9,521 nucleotides of DNA from Pseudomonas sp. (GTDB lineage: Bacteria > Pseudomonadota > Gammaproteobacteria > Pseudomonadales > Pseudomonadaceae), in the NCBI GenBank assembly GCA_003488145.1, contig DNMQ01000016.1, positions 1 through 9,521 on the forward strand, given 5' to 3'. The position numbers were made by a program, and so were the translations under genes. Below, piece after piece: positions 6,317 through 9,521 of this stretch. The notes below the pieces were generated by a model. It was not told the DNA's origin, searched no databases, and was given only the letters and a program-made list of their open reading frames with translations. Positions within the stretch are counted from its first letter, which is position 1, and each line of letters opens with the position of its first letter.

Positions 6317-7339
6317 CTACATCTTCATCACGATGCGGCCCTCGATGCGCCCGGCACGCATGTCGTCGAGGATCTGGTTGATGTTGTCGAGGTTGTCGGT
6401 ATGGATGGTCGCCTTGACCAGCCCCTCGCCGGCGAAGTCCAGCGCCTCCTGCAGATCGGCACGGGTGCCGACGATGGAGCCGGTGATGCTGATCGCCTTG
6501 AGCACCACATCGAAGATCGGCGTCGGGAAATCTCCCGGCGGCAGCCCGACCAGCGCCACGGTACCGCGCCGCCGGGCCATGCCGATGGCCTGGCCAAAGG
6601 CGCTGTTGGACACCGCCGTCACCAGCACGCCGTGAGCGCCACCGATGTCGCGCTGCACCACTTCCACGGGGTTTTCCTTGCGCGCATTGACGGTCAGATC
6701 GGCGCCCAGGCGCTTGGCCAGTTCCAGCTTGGCGTCATCCACGTCCACCGCCACCACGTGCAGGCCCATCGCCTTGGCGTACTGCACCGCGACGTGACCC
6801 AGGCCGCCGATACCGGAGATCGCCACCCACTCACCGGGTCGCGCCTCAGTGACCTTGAGGCCCTTGTAGACGGTGACCCCGGCACAGAGGATCGGCGCGA
6901 TCTCGTCGAATTCGACGTTCTTCGGCAGGATGCCCACGTAATTAGGGTCCGCCAGCACGTATTCGGCATAGGCACCGTTGACCGAGTAACCGGTATTCTG
7001 CTGGCCTTCGCAGAGGGTTTCCCAGCCGGTCAGGCAGTGCTCGCAACAACCGCAGGCGGTGTACAGCCAGGGCACACCGACCCGGTCGCCTTCCTTCACC
7101 CGTTTCACACCGGCGCCCACCGCGGCCACATGACCGACGCCTTCGTGACCTGGGATGAACGGCAGGGCCGGCTTGACCGGCCAATCGCCCTCGGCCGCAT
7201 GCAGGTCGGTGTGGCAGACGCCGGAGGCGGCGATCTTCACCAGGATCTGGCCGGGGCCGGGCATCGGCACCTTGACTTCCTCGAGGCGCAGCGGCTCGCC
7301 GAAGGCGTGTACCACTGCGGCTTTCATGGTCTGGGTCAT
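6317..7339 (-). CDS. adhP: zinc-dependent alcohol dehydrogenase (AdhP type)
   Basis: The 340-residue enzyme is a medium-chain zinc alcohol dehydrogenase that interconverts primary alcohols such as ethanol with aldehydes, using NAD. Catalytic zinc ligands are C42 in GVCHTDLH, H65 in PGHEGVGH, and C152 in [10 protein letters not shown]. Structural zinc is bound by C96, C99, C102 and C110 in [16 protein letters not shown], with one extra Cys at 98. The NAD fold shows [14 protein letters not shown] at 176-189 and VAVDVDD at 196-202, an acidic end to the second strand that favours NAD over NADP. Length and motifs match AdhP (E. coli 336 residues). The start [17 protein letters not shown] at 7339 has AAGGAG 8 bases upstream. 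It is a single gene, convergent with the flavoprotein gene and divergent from the AraC-type regulator. Confidence 0.95.
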   Translation of the reverse strand: MTQTMKAAVVHAFGEPLRLEEVKVPMPGPGQILVKIAASGVCHTDLHAAEGDWPVKPALPFIPGHEGVGHVAAVGAGVKRVKEGDRVGVPWLYTACGCCEHCLTGWETLCEGQQNTGYSVNGAYAEYVLADPNYVGILPKNVEFDEIAPILCAGVTVYKGLKVTEARPGEWVAISGIGGLGHVAVQYAKAMGLHVVAVDVDDAKLELAKRLGADLTVNARKENPVEVVQRDIGGAHGVLVTAVSNSAFGQAIGMARRRGTVALVGLPPGDFPTPIFDVVLKAISITGSIVGTRADLQEALDFAGEGLVKATIHTDNLDNINQILDDMRAGRIEGRIVMKM

Positions 7340-7370
7340 CGGTTGGCTCCTTGAGAAGGGACGTTCGGGC

Positions 7371-7387
7371 CTGCAACAGGCAGACCG
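7371..7387 (-). promoter_or_regulatory. possible sigma-54 type promoter for adhP
   Basis: On the minus strand the sequence CGGTCTGCCTGTTGCAG has the GG-N10-GC spacing of -24/-12 promoters and a good TTGCA at -12. The -24 half is poor outside the GG. It lies about 32 bases before the adhP start. No clear sigma-70 promoter was seen as an alternative. Confidence 0.25.
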
Positions 7388-7453
7388 GATCAAGCCTAGA
7401 CTCGAATCAGTGGCCGCGTGATGACGCCGACGCCCGCGGTGCAGCCGCCAGCC

Positions 7454-7481
7454 CGCAGCGTTGCACGAATGTTCCAGACCG
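7454..7481 (+). promoter_or_regulatory. candidate operator, copy 1, ahead of the AraC-type regulator
   Basis: This 28-base element recurs with one gap and three substitutions at 8351-8379. The shared parts include CGCAG, TGC, CGAAT and TTCCAGACCG. It ends 63 bases before the regulator ATG, a plausible place for an AraC-family site. The repeat is read directly from the sequence; its role as the regulator's binding site is inferred. Confidence 0.5.
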
Positions 7482-7495
7482 GCCACGCTCGCGGG

Positions 7496-7510
7496 GCGAC
7501 ACTGTGTCGC
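7496..7510. promoter_or_regulatory. perfect 15-base palindrome upstream of the AraC-type regulator
   Basis: GCGACAC and GTGTCGC form 7-base arms around a central T. The element lies 34 bases before the ATG at 7545. It could bind a dimeric repressor or activator. With a loop of only one to three bases it is less likely to be a stable RNA hairpin, and no T tract follows. Confidence 0.4.
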
Positions 7511-7544
7511 GCAGCATCACCGCCTTGCGTTTCACGGAGCCGTC

Positions 7545-8383
7545 ATGGGTACAGCTGACTGGATCATCTGAAGAAGGATGCCGAGACCGGTATCGAGACG
7601 ATCCGTGCGCATTTCGAAGGTCATGCCTACGACCCGCACTTCCATGACAGCTACCTGATCGGCTTCACCGAACAGGGTGTTCAGCAGTTTCACTGCCGCC
7701 GGACGCTGCACAGCAGCACGCCAGGGCAGGTGTTTCTGCTCGAACCCGGCGAGCTGCACGACGGCCACGCGCCGACACCCGGTGGCTTCACCTATTCGAC
7801 GCTCTACCTCGACCCGCACTGGATCGAGCGCGAACTGCGCGCGCTGTTCGAGGATGCGCCCAACCAGTGCCAGCCGGCGTTCGCCAAGACGCTGGAAAGC
7901 GAGCCGGCGCTAGTGACGGTGATTGCCGACGCCTTCCAGGCCTTGCAAAGCCAGGATCTGCGCATCGTTCGCCAGGCCGCGCTGGACGCGCTGCTGGGCA
8001 AGCTGGCGCGGCACCTGGCATGGCGACCGCGGCAGACTGCCGACCCGCGCCTGCCGGCCGTGGCACTGCGGGCACGGGACTATCTGCATACACACATGGA
8101 CCAGGATCTGGGGCTGGACGATCTGGCGCGGGCCACCGGTGTCAATCGCTTCAGGCTGTCGCGGGCGTTCAAGGCGGCCTTCGGGCTGGCGCCGCATGCC
8201 TATCTGGTCCAGCTGCGCCTAGCGAAGGCCCGTCGCCTGCTCGCAGCCGGCCAGCCACCGGCGCTGGTGGCGATGAGCCTCGGTTTCGCCGACCAGAGCC
8301 ACATGGGCCGCTGGTTCCGCCGCGCCTACGGGCTGACACCGGCGCACTACCGCAGACGCTGCTCGAATCTTCCAGACCGCTGA
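7545..8383 (+). pseudogene. AraC family transcriptional regulator, apparent frameshift near codon 8
   Basis: The C-terminal part has two AraC helix-turn-helix units, about nt 8069-8365: LDDLARATGVNRFRLSRAFK and ALVAMSLGFADQSHMGRWFR, then GLTPAHYRR. Ahead of it is a cupin-type sensor domain with HAYDPHFHDSY, TEQGVQQF and LLEPGELHDGHAP. The reading frame of this protein is open from 7559 but has no ATG, GTG or TTG before 7730, which would cut off most of the sensor domain. The ATG at 7545 has GGAG five bases upstream and reads MGTADWII, the kind of opening this family has, then hits TGA at 7569. Adding one base near 7567 joins the frames as MGTADWIILKKDAETGIETI. The gene is therefore either recently broken or carries a sequence error. 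It is paired with the LysE-type exporter downstream, which it probably controls. Confidence 0.8.
8351..8379 (+). promoter_or_regulatory. candidate operator, copy 2, ahead of the LysE-type exporter
   Basis: This is the second copy of the element at 7454-7481, aligned at 25 of 29 columns. It sits inside the last codons of the regulator gene, encoding RRRCSNLPDR, and ends 54 bases before the leader ATG at 8434 and 113 before the exporter ATG. The position suggests a binding site controlling the exporter. This role is inferred. Confidence 0.45.
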
Positions 8384-8433
8384 GCCGACAGGCGCGAGCA
8401 TTCGGGCATCCGCCACCCACGGAGCCGACCAGC

Positions 8434-8496
8434 ATGCCTCGCCTCGCCGCCACCCCCGGACCATTCGCCACGCTCATCATGGAGCAGCCGTCATGA
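8434..8496 (+). CDS. possible 20-residue leader peptide overlapping the exporter start
   Basis: A short ORF, MPRLAATPGPFATLIMEQPS, starts at an ATG with GGAG nine bases upstream. Its TGA overlaps the exporter's ATG in an ATGA junction. The arrangement would allow translational coupling to the exporter gene. No known leader peptide is recognised, and in GC-rich DNA such short ORFs arise often, so it may be chance. Confidence 0.3.
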   Translation: MPRLAATPGPFATLIMEQPS

Positions 8497-9080
8497 GCCA
8501 GCTGCTGCCTTTCGTGCTGTTCGCCTTCGTCGCCTCGATCACGCCGGGGCCAACCAACATTCTGGTACTGAGCAACAGCTCGCGCTTCGGCCTGGGCGCA
8601 GCCATGCCGATCATTTTCGGCGCCTGCTCGGCTGCGGCATCGATCGTACTGCTGGTGGGCCTGGGTGCCGGCGAATGGTTGCTGCGCCATCCGCAGTTGC
8701 AGCAGCTCATGAGCTGGCTCGGTCTGGCCTGGTTGCTCTACCTGGCCTGGCAAATAGCCCGCAGCCCGGCCGAGCCGGTCGAGGCCGCCGCTGCGCCGCG
8801 CCGGCTCGGCGCGCTGGGCGCCGCCGGCCTGCAACTGGTCAATCCGAAGGTGTGGATGATGGCGCTGGCGGTGGTTGGCGTGTTCAGCGGCGCCGCTGCC
8901 GACGCGGGGCGTTACGCCATTCACGCCCTGCTGTTCTTTCTGATCGCCTTGCCCTGCCTGGCAGCCTGGGCACTGCTTGGTGTCGGGGCGGCGAAGCTGC
9001 TGCACTCGGCAGCGCATATGCGCCGGTTCAACTACGCCATGGCGCTGCTCTTGGTGGTGTCGGCACTGCTGAGTCTGTGA
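8493..9080 (+). CDS. LysE/RhtB family amino-acid exporter-like protein
   Basis: The 195-residue inner-membrane protein has the family's conserved SITPGPTNILVLSNSS near the N-terminus (PGPTN at 18-22) and NPKVW at 117-121. Hydrophobic segments lie at about 3-17, 36-60, 72-89, 106-133 (with the NPK loop), 141-168 and 179-195, fitting five to six membrane helices. LysE/RhtB proteins export amino acids and derivatives such as lysine, homoserine or threonine using the proton gradient; the substrate here is unknown. The ATG at 8493 has GGAG 8 bases upstream. It lies 109 bases after an AraC-type regulator, a frequent pairing, and carries a repeated operator-like element ahead of it. A strong terminator follows 11 bases after its stop. 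Confidence 0.92.
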   Translation: MSQLLPFVLFAFVASITPGPTNILVLSNSSRFGLGAAMPIIFGACSAAASIVLLVGLGAGEWLLRHPQLQQLMSWLGLAWLLYLAWQIARSPAEPVEAAAAPRRLGALGAAGLQLVNPKVWMMALAVVGVFSGAAADAGRYAIHALLFFLIALPCLAAWALLGVGAAKLLHSAAHMRRFNYAMALLLVVSALLSL

Positions 9081-9091
9081 CCTGCATTACC

Positions 9092-9120
9092 GGTGGAAAC
9101 GGCTTCGCCGTTTTTCCACC
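9092..9120. terminator. bidirectional terminator between the exporter and helicase genes
   Basis: GGTGGAAACGG and CCGTTTTTCCACC form a stem with a two-base bulge around the GGCTTCGCC core typical of Pseudomonas terminators. The plus strand has five T and the minus strand three T after the inner stem. It lies between the convergent stop codons at 9080 and 9132. Confidence 0.75.
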
Positions 9121-9131
9121 CTGCGCTGCGA

Positions 9132-9521
9132 TCAGCGCTTCTTCGCCGGCTTGCCGCCGCCCAGGCTCGGCACCTTGCGAATCGGCCTGGCGTTGGGCTT
9201 TTCGCTCTCGTCGAACCAGTTGCCGAGATGAATCTTGCCCTTGCCGCTGCCGTCCTTGGGCTTTTTCGGTTTCTTCGGCTTCTTGATGATCTGCCCGCCC
9301 AGCGTGGTGGTCGGCACGCGATGGTCCGGCACGAAGCCCAGCTCGTCGTAGCGCGGCAGCACCTGGTTGATCAGGGTCTCGATGGCCGCCAGCTGATCGA
9401 CTTCATCGGCGCTGACCAGCGATACCGCCTCGCCCGTGGCACCTGCCCGACCGGTGCGGCCGATGCGGTGCACGTAGTCCTCGGCGACGATCGGCAGGTC
9501 GAAGTTGACCACCTGCGGCAG
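9132..9521 (-). CDS. rhlE: DEAD-box RNA helicase, RhlE type (3' part)
   Basis: Only the last 129 residues are in the window; the gene continues beyond the right edge. The visible part starts [10 protein letters not shown], then [20 protein letters not shown], which contains helicase motif VI (HRIGRTGR) of the second RecA domain. [18 protein letters not shown] follows, as in RhlE-type proteins. After the core comes a basic, low-complexity tail with [10 protein letters not shown], a Gly/Lys stretch and a KKR end, which probably helps bind RNA. DEAD-box proteins of this group unwind short RNA duplexes using ATP in RNA decay and ribosome assembly. The choice of RhlE over other DEAD-box members rests on the C-terminal half alone. 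From memory, an RhlE1-type gene lies near tesB in P. aeruginosa. Confidence 0.85.
   Translation of the reverse strand: MPQVVNFDLPIVAEDYVHRIGRTGRAGATGEAVSLVSADEVDQLAAIETLINQVLPRYDELGFVPDHRVPTTTLGGQIIKKPKKPKKPKDGSGKGKIHLGNWFDESEKPNARPIRKVPSLGGGKPAKKR

Noticed and set aside
6401..7354. Open frame of about 317 codons antisense to adhP
   Set aside because: It mirrors the alcohol dehydrogenase gene; no domain or convincing ribosome site supports it.
7867..8496. Long plus-strand frame overlapping the regulator and ending at the exporter start
   Set aside because: Most of it is out of frame with the AraC DNA-binding domain; only its last 20 codons, from the ATG at 8434, have a plausible ribosome site and are listed separately.
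8169..9017. Open frame antisense to the exporter gene
   Set aside because: The plus strand encodes a clear LysE/RhtB membrane protein; the antisense frame lacks any recognisable feature.

Overview
The window looks like ordinary chromosome from a high-GC gammaproteobacterium of the Pseudomonadaceae (Pseudomonas or Stutzerimonas-like). Evidence for this is the strongly G/C-biased third codon positions, Shine-Dalgarno sites of the AGGAG/GGAG type, GGCTTCGCC-type terminator hairpins, and the gene content. From memory, tesB, a GNAT acetyltransferase and an RhlE-type helicase lie close together in P. aeruginosa, and the flavoprotein belongs to a family named after a P. putida locus near tesB; neither statement was checked. 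No tRNA, rRNA, CRISPR array, insertion sequence or phage gene was seen.

Layout. At the left edge is the first 16 codons of a leftward gene for an exported protein (1-49). Next are two rightward genes: a periplasmic DUF411 putative metal-binding protein (241-678) with its own terminator, and a membrane-anchored YpfJ-type zinc metallopeptidase (808-1665). A 210-base spacer with REP-like fragments and a short direct repeat separates them from a leftward group: GNAT acetyltransferase (3975-3421), acyl-CoA thioesterase II TesB (3344-2475) and a HAD hydrolase (2478-1876), whose GTG start overlaps the tesB stop. Diverging from the GNAT gene across 70 bases are a histone-deacetylase-family hydrolase (4046-4966) and an HI0933-like flavoprotein (5019-6272). 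A strong hairpin separates the flavoprotein gene from the convergent zinc alcohol dehydrogenase gene adhP (7339-6317).

Diverging from adhP is a regulator/exporter pair: an AraC-family regulator (7545-8383) and a LysE/RhtB-family amino-acid-type exporter (8493-9080). The window closes with a bidirectional terminator and the 3' end of a leftward RhlE-type DEAD-box RNA helicase gene (9521-9132).

Most genes are conserved housekeeping or family-level unknowns. The AraC/LysE pair is the most notable part. The regulator's good start codon and ribosome site are out of frame with the rest of the protein, consistent with one missing base near codon 8. A 28/29-base sequence upstream of the regulator recurs almost exactly (25 of 29 aligned columns) at the end of the regulator gene, upstream of the exporter, which suggests a shared operator. 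A 20-codon leader ORF overlaps the exporter start by ATGA. The divergent acetyltransferase/deacetylase-family pair beside an acyl-CoA thioesterase is a weaker functional lead.
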